Notes under the pieces: generated by a model
What the model was told of the DNA's origin: nothing
The model's database searches: none
What the model saw: only the letters and a program-made list of their open reading frames with translations
Program-made: the position numbers and the translations under genes
Part shown: positions 1 through 7,805 of the stretch, piece by piece
Numbering within the stretch: position 1 is the first letter of the stretch
Layout: the number at the start of each line of letters is the position of its first letter
Origin: Staphylococcus sp.
GTDB lineage: Bacteria; Bacteroidota; Bacteroidia; Bacteroidales; Muribaculaceae
DNA length: 64,000 bases
Assembly: GCA_023665865.1 (NCBI GenBank)
Contig: JAMPDC010000001.1
Location: 1,413,989-1,477,988 of the forward strand
Direction: 5' to 3'

Positions 1-2
1 CA

Positions 3-335
3 GCCACTATAGGCGAGCGCTTCGTCATCGACCACGGTACGGGTGTGGTCATCGGTGCGACAGCCATCATCGGCGACAATGTAAAAATATACCAGGGCGT
101 CACCTTGGGCGCCAAGAGCTTTGTGACCGACGACTCCAACAATCCCGTCAAGGGTATTCCCCGCCATCCGATCATCGGTAACAACGTCGTCATCTACTCC
201 AACTCCACCATACTCGGACGTGTCAATATCGGCGATAATGCCATCATCGGCGGTAACCTCTGGGTGACACGCGATGTGGAGCCCGGCGAAAAACTCATCC
301 AGGCCCGCGCCGACAATTTCCGGTCGTCGCGCTGA
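3..335 (+). CDS. cysE: Serine O-acetyltransferase, C-terminal part (cut by window start)
   Basis: Transfers acetyl from acetyl-CoA to L-serine, the first step of cysteine synthesis, in the cytosol. The open frame enters from the left edge, so only the C-terminal ~110 residues are visible. They show left-handed beta-helix hexapeptide repeats and the family signature [13 protein letters not shown], whose His is the catalytic His of the family, followed by [11 protein letters not shown] and [10 protein letters not shown]. The protein ends at the expected place for the EpsC/CysE type. The true start lies outside the window. A generic hexapeptide acyltransferase is the only alternative, and the DHGTGVV motif argues against it. 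Confidence 0.9.
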   Translation, partial: ATIGERFVIDHGTGVVIGATAIIGDNVKIYQGVTLGAKSFVTDDSNNPVKGIPRHPIIGNNVVIYSNSTILGRVNIGDNAIIGGNLWVTRDVEPGEKLIQARADNFRSSR

Positions 336-437
336 CGTCACACAGGCGCCCTCCATCCACCCCCCCCGACGGATCTCTCAGGCGGAAAAGCAACCAAGAA
401 GAAAAGAAATAGAATCAGCATATTATTCAGAAATAGA

Positions 438-2012
438 ATGGAACAACGTTTTGAAATGGTCGCCAAGACTTTCAAAGGTCTTGAAGAAGTGCTCGCCGAA
501 GAGCTCCGCCAGATCGGAGCCGTCAATGTCGAGCCCGGCCGACGCATGGTCTCCTTTGAAGGTGACATCTCAACTCTCTACCGCGCCAACATCTGCTGCC
601 GCACAGCTCTCAGCATCCTCAAACCAATCTACAAGTTTATCGCCAAGGACGCCGATTCGCTCTATGAGATGGTGAAGGAATACAACTGGAGCGAGGTGAT
701 GACTCTTGAGAAGACTTTTTCCATCGACACGACCACTCACTCTTCGGAGTTCACCCACTCGCGCTTCGTGACCTACAGGGTCAAGGACGCGATCGTCGAC
801 TATTTCAAAGACCGTTTCGGGCCCGACAAGCGCCCCGGCGTGCGCCTTAACGATGCCGACGTGATGATCAACGTCCACATCGACGGCGACCGCGTCACTC
901 TCTCGCTCAATTCATCGGGCGAGTCGCTCCACAAGCGCGGATGGCGTGTGGCCCAGACCGAAGCCCCCATCAACGAGGTGCTTGCCGCCGGCATCATCCT
1001 CAAGAGCGGATGGCGCGGCGACTCCCCCTTCGTCGACCCGATGTGTGGCTCGGGCACCTTCCTGATCGAGGCTGCCATGATCGCCGCCGACATCAAGCCC
1101 GGATCCTATCGCAAGGACTTCGCTTTCGAGCACTGGCATGACTACGACAGTGAGCTCTTCGAGAAAATCATGGAGGAGTGTTCACAGCACCGCGACGTGA
1201 AATTCAAGATCTACGGCGCCGACGTCTCGCCCAAAGCCGTCGCCATCGCCGAACGCAACATCCTCTCGGCCGGTGTCGACGAGTATGTCAACCTCCGCAT
1301 CAAGGCTCTCCAGCAGTGGGACGCCGCTCCCGCCGACGGCACTCCGGGTGTCCTCGTCACCAATCCCCCTTACGGTGAGCGTATCAACACCGAGGACATG
1401 GAACTCCTCTACAAGCTCATCGGCACAAAGCTAAAGCGCGTCTTCCTCGGCTATCACGCATGGATCATCTCGTCAAACCTCGACTGCCTGACCGCCATCG
1501 GTCTCACTCCCTCGACCAAAGAGGATATGCAGAACGGCGGTCTTGACTGCGAACTGCGCGAATACGTGATCTTCGAAGGCACCAAGAGCGAATTCCGCCG
1601 CGAAGGAGGGGTGCTCAAGGAGGAGGGCAGCAGCCGTCCCGAGCGCAAACGCCAGGAGCGCAAGAGCGACCGCGAGTGGAAACGCGACGCCCGCGAGAAA
1701 GGCATGGGAGGCAAGGAGGCCGGTGGATTCCGCCGCAAATCAAATCCTCTCGAGGACAAATATCGTCCGAAAAAGGGTGGCTATGCCCGCAACGAGGAGC
1801 GCCGCCGCAAATTCAAGGAGGAGACCGCCGCACAGAGCGAGGCTGAGGAACTGCTCTCTCGCCACCGCAACCCCCACGCGCTGAAATCGCTCGGCGAATC
1901 GCCCAAACGCCCGTCAATCCCCGCTCCCGAAGGTCCCTTCATGCGCACACGCCGCCGCTGGAAGCGTCCCGACAGCAACAACAGCAGCGAAAACCAAGGA
2001 GAGAACCAGTAA
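438..2012 (+). CDS. THUMP-domain class I SAM-dependent RNA methyltransferase (RlmL/YcbY type)
   Basis: Probably an N2-guanine rRNA methyltransferase. Residues ~1-165 form the N-terminal ferredoxin-like plus THUMP region. The Rossmann methyltransferase follows, with the SAM-binding stretch DPMCGSGTFLIEAA and the catalytic motif NPPYGER. From about residue 385 to 524 there is a long tail very rich in Lys, Arg and Glu that is probably disordered; this is longer than usual and may help bind RNA. The ATG at 438 starts the conserved domain a few residues in. It lies 102 bp after cysE and 41 bp before purD. The methylated base cannot be read from the sequence. Confidence 0.88.
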   Translation: MEQRFEMVAKTFKGLEEVLAEELRQIGAVNVEPGRRMVSFEGDISTLYRANICCRTALSILKPIYKFIAKDADSLYEMVKEYNWSEVMTLEKTFSIDTTTHSSEFTHSRFVTYRVKDAIVDYFKDRFGPDKRPGVRLNDADVMINVHIDGDRVTLSLNSSGESLHKRGWRVAQTEAPINEVLAAGIILKSGWRGDSPFVDPMCGSGTFLIEAAMIAADIKPGSYRKDFAFEHWHDYDSELFEKIMEECSQHRDVKFKIYGADVSPKAVAIAERNILSAGVDEYVNLRIKALQQWDAAPADGTPGVLVTNPPYGERINTEDMELLYKLIGTKLKRVFLGYHAWIISSNLDCLTAIGLTPSTKEDMQNGGLDCELREYVIFEGTKSEFRREGGVLKEEGSSRPERKRQERKSDREWKRDAREKGMGGKEAGGFRRKSNPLEDKYRPKKGGYARNEERRRKFKEETAAQSEAEELLSRHRNPHALKSLGESPKRPSIPAPEGPFMRTRRRWKRPDSNNSSENQGENQ

Positions 2013-2053
2013 ACACATATCCTTAAAAACAACCATCTTACAATATACCAGTC

Positions 2054-3442
2054 ATGTCAATCCAACAGAACCTCAACACTCTGCGTCACCCCGTCAGCAA
2101 CACTCCGGAGAAAAGCCCGTTTAACGCGGGCGAGACCCTTGCCGAACAGGGCGAGAAACTCCGTGTTCTTCTTCTTGGTTCAGGAGGCCGCGAATGTGCC
2201 CTCGCCTGGAAAATCTCTCTTTCGCCGCGCCTCGAAAAGCTCTTCATAGCTCCGGGCAACGGCGGGACAGGAGCCTATGGCGAAAACGTTGCGCTCTCGC
2301 CACTCGACTTCAAGGCTATCGCCGACTTTGCTGCCGCCAATAAGATCGACCTCATCGTCGTCGGCAACGAAGATCCCCTCGTCGCAGGTATCTTCGACTA
2401 CTTTGCCGGCATCGAAGGCGCTCCGCTCATCGTCGGCCCTTCCAAGGCAGGCGCCGCCCTCGAAGGAAGCAAGGATTTCGCAAAGCAGTTCATGGTTCGC
2501 CACAATATCCCCACCGCGCGCTATCAGAGCTTCACAGCAGAGACCGTCGAGGAGGGCTGCAAATTTCTCGAGACCCTCAAAGCCCCCTACGTCCTCAAGG
2601 CCGACGGTCTTGCGGCCGGCAAGGGAGTGCTCATCATCGACTCGCTCGAAGAAGCCAAGGCCTCGCTGCGCGAAATGCTCGGAGGCATGTTTGGCCAGTC
2701 GTCGGCCACAGTCGTCATCGAGGAGTTTCTCAAAGGCATCGAATGTTCGGTCTTCGTGCTCACTGACGGCAACGGCGGTTACCGCATCCTCCCCGTGGCC
2801 AAAGACTACAAGCGTATCGGCGAGGGAGACACCGGCCCCAACACCGGCGGCATGGGTGCAGTGAGCCCCGTTGTCTTCGCCGACAAGGAATTCATGCGCA
2901 AGGTTGAGGAACGCATCATCCTCCCGACTGTCAACGGTCTCATCGCTGAAGGCATCACCTATCGCGGCTTCATCTTCCTCGGACTCATCGAGGTTGAGGG
3001 AGAGCCGATGGTGATCGAATATAACGTCCGCATGGGTGATCCGGAGACAGAAGTCGTGATGCTCCGCATCGCCTCCGACCTCCTCCCGCTGCTCGAAGCA
3101 GCCGCCCAGGGCAATCTCTCGACGATGCCTCTCGCCGAGGATCCCCGCTTCGCAACAACTGTGATGGTCGTCTCGGGCGGCTATCCCGGAAGCTACGCCA
3201 AGGGCAAGGTGATCACCGGTGCCGAAGACAGTGTCAACGCCATCCTCTTCCATGCCGGCACCAAGCGCGAGGCCGACGGCGAGCTCGTCACTTCCGGTGG
3301 CCGCGTAATCGCTTGCAGTGCCTACGGCAAGGACATCGACGAAGCGCTCGCCAACAGCTATGCTGCTGCCGACGCTGTGACCTTCGACGGCAAATATATG
3401 CGCCGCGACATCGGTCAGGATCTCAAAAAGTTGACAAAATAA
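2054..3442 (+). CDS. purD: Phosphoribosylamine--glycine ligase (GAR synthetase)
   Basis: Joins glycine to 5-phosphoribosylamine with ATP in the second step of purine synthesis. The ATP-grasp fold is clear: N-domain LLLGSGGRECALAWK, ADGLAAGKGV, the GDTGPNTGGMGAVSP loop and EYNVRMGDPETEV. The protein is 462 residues; the usual family start (about MKVLLLGSGG) corresponds to residue ~37 here, so there is an N-terminal extension of ~36 residues with no obvious signal. The conserved GGREHA motif reads GGRECA, a His-to-Cys change. It is followed 19 bp later by a membrane protein gene. Confidence 0.95.
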   Translation: MSIQQNLNTLRHPVSNTPEKSPFNAGETLAEQGEKLRVLLLGSGGRECALAWKISLSPRLEKLFIAPGNGGTGAYGENVALSPLDFKAIADFAAANKIDLIVVGNEDPLVAGIFDYFAGIEGAPLIVGPSKAGAALEGSKDFAKQFMVRHNIPTARYQSFTAETVEEGCKFLETLKAPYVLKADGLAAGKGVLIIDSLEEAKASLREMLGGMFGQSSATVVIEEFLKGIECSVFVLTDGNGGYRILPVAKDYKRIGEGDTGPNTGGMGAVSPVVFADKEFMRKVEERIILPTVNGLIAEGITYRGFIFLGLIEVEGEPMVIEYNVRMGDPETEVVMLRIASDLLPLLEAAAQGNLSTMPLAEDPRFATTVMVVSGGYPGSYAKGKVITGAEDSVNAILFHAGTKREADGELVTSGGRVIACSAYGKDIDEALANSYAAADAVTFDGKYMRRDIGQDLKKLTK

Positions 3443-3461
3443 CAAATACACACTCTGTTGA

Positions 3462-4457
3462 ATGACTCGTAAAGAGGTCACTTTCACACGAATCATACGG
3501 TCGCGGGGGATGGCAGTGCTCTTTTCCCTCGCGGCCATATTCATGACGCTCCAGGCCTATGCCTTCGGCAAAATCCCGGCCCTCACCGACTTCCGGACAA
3601 TCGCCTTCCCCACTCCCTCGGACTGGCTGGGCGACTCATGGCTGTCGATGATCGTCAACATTGCGCTGACGCTCGGTGTCGGCGGCATCATGCTCGTCAT
3701 CAACCGGCATTTCAACCTGCTGCGCACCTCATCGGCTTTTTTCGCCGCCTATTTCATCTTCACCATGGGCTGCGTACCGATGGTGATGGGTCAGCTCAGT
3801 GCCTCTGTGTTTCTCGCCCTGATAATAGTCGGCGGGATATGGCTGATGTTCAGCGTCTACAACACCGGCGCGAGCAACAGGCGCGTCTTCCTGATGTTTT
3901 TTCTCATCGGACTCGGCCAACTCGTGGAATACACCTTCCTCTTCTATGTCCCCCTCTTCATCGCCGGACTGGGCCAGATGCGCATCCTGCGTTTCAAGAA
4001 ACTTTTGGCCGCCATCCTCGGCAATGTCACGCCGGCATGGATCGTATGGGGACTCGGATTGGCCGACCGGCCCGATCTGCCCGTCATCGAGTTTACACCC
4101 CCGGCGCTCATACTCGCCAGTCCGCAGTCATGGCCTATGCTCGGCTCCGTGGTCCTCTCGCTGCTCACCGGCTTCTTCATCGGCACGCTCAATCTGCTGA
4201 AGATCATCGGCTTCAACGCCCAGGCCCGCGCCTACAACGGCTTCCTGTCGCTGCTGTCGATAGCCACCGGCATTTTTGCGATAGTCAACTTCACCAACAT
4301 CTGCTTCTATGTCACCCTGCTCAACGCGTGTGTGGCCTTCCAGGTAGGCCATTTCTTCCGCTTCACCGGCATGAGGCGCGGCTACGTGGTCGTCGTCTCC
4401 CTCATGGTCGCCTATCTCGCCATATACACATGGGCGATGCTGACACCTTTTAACTGA
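3462..4457 (+). CDS. DUF6427-type polytopic membrane protein
   Basis: An integral inner-membrane protein of 331 residues with about eight to ten hydrophobic segments, for example SRGMAVLFSLAAIFMTL near the N-terminus and GYVVVVSLMVAYLAIY near the C-terminus. It resembles the Bacteroidetes family DUF6427, which has no established function. It follows purD by 19 bp and ends one base before the pdxB start, so it is probably co-transcribed with both. No catalytic motif is visible. Confidence 0.7.
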   Translation: MTRKEVTFTRIIRSRGMAVLFSLAAIFMTLQAYAFGKIPALTDFRTIAFPTPSDWLGDSWLSMIVNIALTLGVGGIMLVINRHFNLLRTSSAFFAAYFIFTMGCVPMVMGQLSASVFLALIIVGGIWLMFSVYNTGASNRRVFLMFFLIGLGQLVEYTFLFYVPLFIAGLGQMRILRFKKLLAAILGNVTPAWIVWGLGLADRPDLPVIEFTPPALILASPQSWPMLGSVVLSLLTGFFIGTLNLLKIIGFNAQARAYNGFLSLLSIATGIFAIVNFTNICFYVTLLNACVAFQVGHFFRFTGMRRGYVVVVSLMVAYLAIYTWAMLTPFN

Positions 4458-4458
4458 C

Positions 4459-5520
4459 ATGACTACATCCGATCTCAGAATTGTCGCCGACCGCAACATA
4501 CCCTTTATCCAGCCGGCTCTTGCCGGTGTCGGTACCACACTCTATCTTCCCGGCGATAAGATCACACCGGAAATCGCCCGCGACGCCGACATAATCCTCA
4601 CCCGCACCCGCACCCGCTGCGACGCCAGGCTGCTCGAGGGCTCGCGCTGCTCATTCATAGGCACGGCAACCATCGGAACCGACCACATCGACCTTGACTA
4701 CTGCGCGTCGAGAGGCATCACCGTGGCCAACGCGCCCGGCTGCAATGCTCCGGCTGTGGCCCAATATGTGCTCGCGGCCATCCATGCCACCCTCCGTCCC
4801 GGCGAGACAATGGCCGACAAGACGCTCGGCATCATCGGCGTCGGAAATGTCGGATCAGTGCTCATGCGTTGGGCCGAGGGGCTGGGGATGAAAGTGCTCG
4901 TCAACGATCCTCCACTTGAGGAGCGCGGCGACAGTCCGCTGCACTTCTCATCGCTTGAGGAAATAGCCGGGAAATGTGATGTGATCTCCATCCACACCCC
5001 CTACACCCGTAGCGGAGAGCATCCCACCCACCACTTGATCGGAGCCGATTTCCTGGCAACGGTGAAACGGCGCCCGATGGTGATCAACGCTGCCCGTGGC
5101 CCTGTGGCCGACACTATGGCCATGAACCGTGCGTCGGCCGACGGCTCAGTCTCATCACTTGTCATCGACTGTTGGGAAGGAGAACCAGACATCGACCTCA
5201 CCCTGCTCGGCAACTCTCTCTTCGCAACTCCCCACATAGCCGGCTATTCCTATCAGGGAAAGGTGAGAGGCACATCGATGGTACTCGTAGCCCTCGCCGG
5301 GCATCTGCGCTCACATTTCGGTCTTCCTGTCACCGCCGACGAGCTTCTGGCCACTCTCCCCACCCTCCGTCCTGTCCCGGACACCATCACAGTAGAAGAG
5401 ATCGGCTATGACATCGCCGCCGACACACGCCACCTCAAGGATGTGGCACCTCAACTCATACCTTCCACCTTCGAGACCTTGCGCAACAACTATGATCTGC
5501 GCAGGGAGCCGGGACAATAA
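4459..5520 (+). CDS. pdxB: 4-phosphoerythronate dehydrogenase
   Basis: Oxidises 4-phospho-D-erythronate in the DXP-independent pyridoxal phosphate pathway. It has the D-2-hydroxyacid dehydrogenase layout: substrate-domain start RIVADRNIPF, the family stretch GTATIGTDHIDLDY, the NAD-binding loop GIIGVGNVGS, then INAARGPVADT and the His-bearing ATPHIAGYS near residue 258. The length of 353 fits PdxB rather than a plain lactate or phosphoglycerate dehydrogenase. It starts one base after the previous stop, suggesting translational coupling. Confidence 0.93.
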   Translation: MTTSDLRIVADRNIPFIQPALAGVGTTLYLPGDKITPEIARDADIILTRTRTRCDARLLEGSRCSFIGTATIGTDHIDLDYCASRGITVANAPGCNAPAVAQYVLAAIHATLRPGETMADKTLGIIGVGNVGSVLMRWAEGLGMKVLVNDPPLEERGDSPLHFSSLEEIAGKCDVISIHTPYTRSGEHPTHHLIGADFLATVKRRPMVINAARGPVADTMAMNRASADGSVSSLVIDCWEGEPDIDLTLLGNSLFATPHIAGYSYQGKVRGTSMVLVALAGHLRSHFGLPVTADELLATLPTLRPVPDTITVEEIGYDIAADTRHLKDVAPQLIPSTFETLRNNYDLRREPGQ

Positions 5521-5536
5521 CACCATATAATAATCC

Positions 5537-6109
5537 ATGGGATCAATCTTCAGCGAAAAAAACATGCTCGAAACCCTCGCGCCATATCTGCCCGAGGGCC
5601 AGGAAATCAAAGCCGCAATCCACGCGATAGTAAAGGAAATCACCATCAAGCGGCTCTTTGTCGACGTATGTGTCGACAACCGCATACTCCATCCGGCATC
5701 CGGCGCAGGCCTGTTGGCATTGAATAAAAGCAAGGTGTGTAGCTTTGACGCATATTTCGGTTTTACGGACAAATATATGGTCATGGTGCCATGCGATCCC
5801 GAGGAATGGTATTACGAGTGGCTGACCGTCGATGACAAAAACACCGCAGAGGTCCTTGCCCCCTACGCAATCCGCCTGAGCGAACCGATCGAACAATCCG
5901 ACATCATGCTTTGCGACCCTCTGAGCGACATCGAGAGCGCAAAGGTGAAGAAAAACTGGATTGGGGCCTACAACTGCGATATCGAATTTGGCTGCGGCGA
6001 CACCATGCGCATCCAGCTCCCACGCCTCGGCGGACTCGGAGGTGGCATGCCCAACCACGCCCGCTACCGCGACGCCATAGTCAACCTACTGCAAAACATC
6101 AAGCGCTGA
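5537..6109 (+). CDS. Unknown soluble protein, 190 residues
   Basis: I do not recognise a family. There is no signal peptide or membrane segment. The middle (FDAYFGFTDKYMVMVPCDPEEWYYEWLTVDD) and the Gly-rich C-terminal part (RLGGLGGGMPNHARY) suggest a mixed alpha/beta or PH-like fold, but this is only an impression. It follows pdxB by 16 bp and is probably the last gene of that transcript. Its last codons form the 5' arm of the terminator at 6093-6136. Confidence 0.6.
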   Translation: MGSIFSEKNMLETLAPYLPEGQEIKAAIHAIVKEITIKRLFVDVCVDNRILHPASGAGLLALNKSKVCSFDAYFGFTDKYMVMVPCDPEEWYYEWLTVDDKNTAEVLAPYAIRLSEPIEQSDIMLCDPLSDIESAKVKKNWIGAYNCDIEFGCGDTMRIQLPRLGGLGGGMPNHARYRDAIVNLLQNIKR

Positions 6110-6136
6110 TCCGTAAAGACCAGCGCTTGATGTTTT
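6093..6136. terminator. Bidirectional terminator overlapping a gene end
   Basis: A perfect 16-bp inverted repeat (6093-6108 with 6121-6136) encloses a 12-base loop. The outer bases are AAAA/TTTT, so it can work on both strands. It sits between convergent genes, and its left arm includes the last codons and stop of the + strand gene. Confidence 0.85.
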
Positions 6137-6158
6137 AGTATGAAGTTTCTTTATTAAA

Positions 6159-6545
6159 TCATTTATCCTGTTCCACTTTTTTATATCTGGCAGGAAATCC
6201 ATAGACTGTAACACGCAGGACATCCCTACCATTTTTCAAATGGGTGAACTGGGGATTAAACAACGTTGCACAATTATACTTCATAATAGCCTCGATCAAA
6301 GCTAATCGTTCCGCTTCATGGACCGATACATTATGTAGTTTGACTTTACCCTCTTCTGTTGACACATCTATTGTATAAGAGACACCGGTGGGATCCAAGT
6401 CCATTGTAAGCTCATTATAACTGACAATCGTCGGATTCACAGTTGTACGGGCATTTACTTCAGTCGCTACACTTCTCCATATATTACATGAATTCATGGT
6501 TGCCAAGAAGAGAGTTACAGCACAGAATATTAATTTTTTACACAT
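6159..6545 (-). CDS. Small secreted protein, likely lipoprotein, unknown
   Basis: A 128-residue protein starting MCKKLIFCAVTLFLATMNSC, a lipoprotein-type signal peptide with the lipobox Cys at residue 20, so it is expected to be membrane-anchored. The rest has no motif I recognise; it includes the stretch MDLDPTGVSYTIDVSTEEGKV. It is AT-richer than the neighbouring housekeeping genes and lies 9 bp downstream of another minus-strand unknown, so the two probably form a pair. Confidence 0.6.
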   Translation of the reverse strand: MCKKLIFCAVTLFLATMNSCNIWRSVATEVNARTTVNPTIVSYNELTMDLDPTGVSYTIDVSTEEGKVKLHNVSVHEAERLALIEAIMKYNCATLFNPQFTHLKNGRDVLRVTVYGFPARYKKVEQDK

Positions 6546-6554
6546 AATACGATA

Positions 6555-7220
6555 TTAGAATTTATAACTTATGCCTAAACCTATTGCATGATGAGAATTA
6601 TTAGTTCTCAACACATCTACACTCGCGGACAATGTGCGATTTCCACTCTTCAATATATCATATTCCATTAATGAAGAATTATACACTATGTTCCTTTGAG
6701 GTTTATAACGATTTGACAAAAGATTAAACCCTAAATACCATAAAGCACTGGCTCCGATACCGCCTGCGGCAGCTCCAATAACAGTTTCTATCCCATAATC
6801 AGAACTCCTTAGAACTCCTGCGATTGTCAATCCGGTAGCTAACAGAACTCCACCTCCAATCCACGCCACTCGTTTATAACGTTTGGATTTTGCTATATCT
6901 ACATTCAATGATTTATAGTTTCTAAGCAGATCCGCGTCAGACATCAGTTGTTGTCCATAATCCAAGACAGTATTTCTTTCCTCAAAATATTCCTTCTGCC
7001 CATTCTCATACGTGATATAATTCACCTCATTTTTCTCCATAACGTAGGTCGGGCCATCCAGATAAGGATATTTCTTATACTTAATTTCCGTAGCGGTTAT
7101 TTCCACTATTTTTGATAAAACCGTGGATCCATCCTTTTTTACAATAACATCTTCCGCGTATCCGACAACGGCTACTAACATCAGGAATACGATAGCTGTT
7201 ACAAATCTCATAATTTTCAT
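6555..7220 (-). CDS. Secreted or membrane protein, unknown, 221 residues
   Basis: An N-terminal signal peptide (MRFVTAIVFLMLVAVVGYAED) is followed by a short beta-rich domain (VIVKKDGSTVLSKIVEITATEIKYKKY) of the kind common in Bacteroidetes secreted proteins, where it precedes a membrane part. Residues ~115-165 hold two hydrophobic stretches (VAWIGGGVLLATGLTIAGVL and IGAAAGGIGASALWYLGF). The C-terminus (SASVDVLRTNNSHHAIGLGISYKF) looks like outer-membrane beta strands and ends in Phe. The gene is AT-rich and sits upstream of the small lipoprotein. Function unknown. Confidence 0.6.
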   Translation of the reverse strand: MKIMRFVTAIVFLMLVAVVGYAEDVIVKKDGSTVLSKIVEITATEIKYKKYPYLDGPTYVMEKNEVNYITYENGQKEYFEERNTVLDYGQQLMSDADLLRNYKSLNVDIAKSKRYKRVAWIGGGVLLATGLTIAGVLRSSDYGIETVIGAAAGGIGASALWYLGFNLLSNRYKPQRNIVYNSSLMEYDILKSGNRTLSASVDVLRTNNSHHAIGLGISYKF

Positions 7221-7283
7221 AGAAAAAACACTGTAGCCATTGACTCCCGACAGCCGATAAAAATTAATAAATTAACCCCATAA

Positions 7284-7520
7284 TACATAAAAACGTGGAG
7301 TCAGCTCAATCGCTCATTCCACGGTATAAAGGCCTTCGCATTGCCCTCCTTATCGAAATGAGCAACGGATGACCCCACACAGACGTATATATAAGTCCAA
7401 TCCGTTTAAGGAGAAAGTCCTCAAACGAATAGTGAGTATATAATACATCACCGGGACGTCATTGTTGCTTTGTTCTGATAAGGAGTTGGGAAGTTGCGAA
7501 GTTCTTATACCGTCAAAACA
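7284..7520 (-). ncRNA. ssrS: Candidate 6S-like rod-shaped RNA
   Basis: No gene fits here, but the stretch pairs with itself over nearly 200 bases. Paired segments nest from outside in: 7321-7329 with 7505-7513; 7334-7340 with 7495-7501; 7346-7354 with 7477-7485; 7362-7366 with 7464-7468; 7369-7373 with 7458-7462; and an apical hairpin 7403-7407 with 7423-7427. A single long rod with internal bulges, ~190-200 nt, is the known form of 6S RNA, which binds RNA polymerase. Strand choice rests on a minus-strand terminator (7294-7323 followed by a T run) and a minus-strand TATCTTTG box (7599-7606). A second terminator-like hairpin (7514-7539) lies between that box and the rod, so the 5' end is unclear. 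The 6S assignment is inference from shape. Confidence 0.45.
7288..7323 (-). terminator. Terminator of the candidate ncRNA
   Basis: On the minus strand CGTGGA (7323-7318) pairs with TCCACG (7299-7294) and is followed by TTTTT. It overlaps the base of the rod stem, so terminator and rod may form in succession. Confidence 0.5.
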
Positions 7521-7598
7521 AAAGCGTCAAGTACGCCTTATGAATATGTGAATCAACTCCACCTCTACCCTCCGGCAAATACGTGGAATTGACAGATG

Positions 7599-7606
7599 CA
7601 AAGATA
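7599..7606 (-). promoter_or_regulatory. Bacteroidetes -7 box (TATCTTTG) facing the ncRNA
   Basis: The minus strand reads TATCTTTG, matching the TAnnTTTG consensus. No TTTG is seen 19 bp upstream, so this is only half a promoter. It could drive the candidate rod RNA or a short leader transcript. Confidence 0.4.
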
Positions 7607-7710
7607 GGCTTTTTTCTTTTATCCCATGTGTAATTTTTATTGAAATTTACATATCATTGATAAATCACCCACCGATCCGCTCCCCGGCCTATTGAAATAG
7701 GAGATGGCTT

Positions 7711-7741
7711 TTTGTTATCCGTGAAATTTTGCTTACCTTTG
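7711..7741 (+). promoter_or_regulatory. Promoter of gldE
   Basis: TTTG at 7711-7714, a 19-bp spacer, and TACCTTTG at 7734-7741 give an exact match to the Bacteroidetes sigma-ABfr promoter form. It lies ~65 bp before the gldE start. Confidence 0.8.
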
Positions 7742-7805
7742 CAGCGATAACGGCCGGGCAGGATGCTCCTGACGGCCCGTGATTGTGTAACTTATTCTAT
7801 TTATT

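Noticed and set aside
2180-3544. 454-codon open frame opposite purD
   Set aside because: It mirrors purD in the complementary frame, has no recognisable domain, and purD is certain. High GC and codon use create such shadows.
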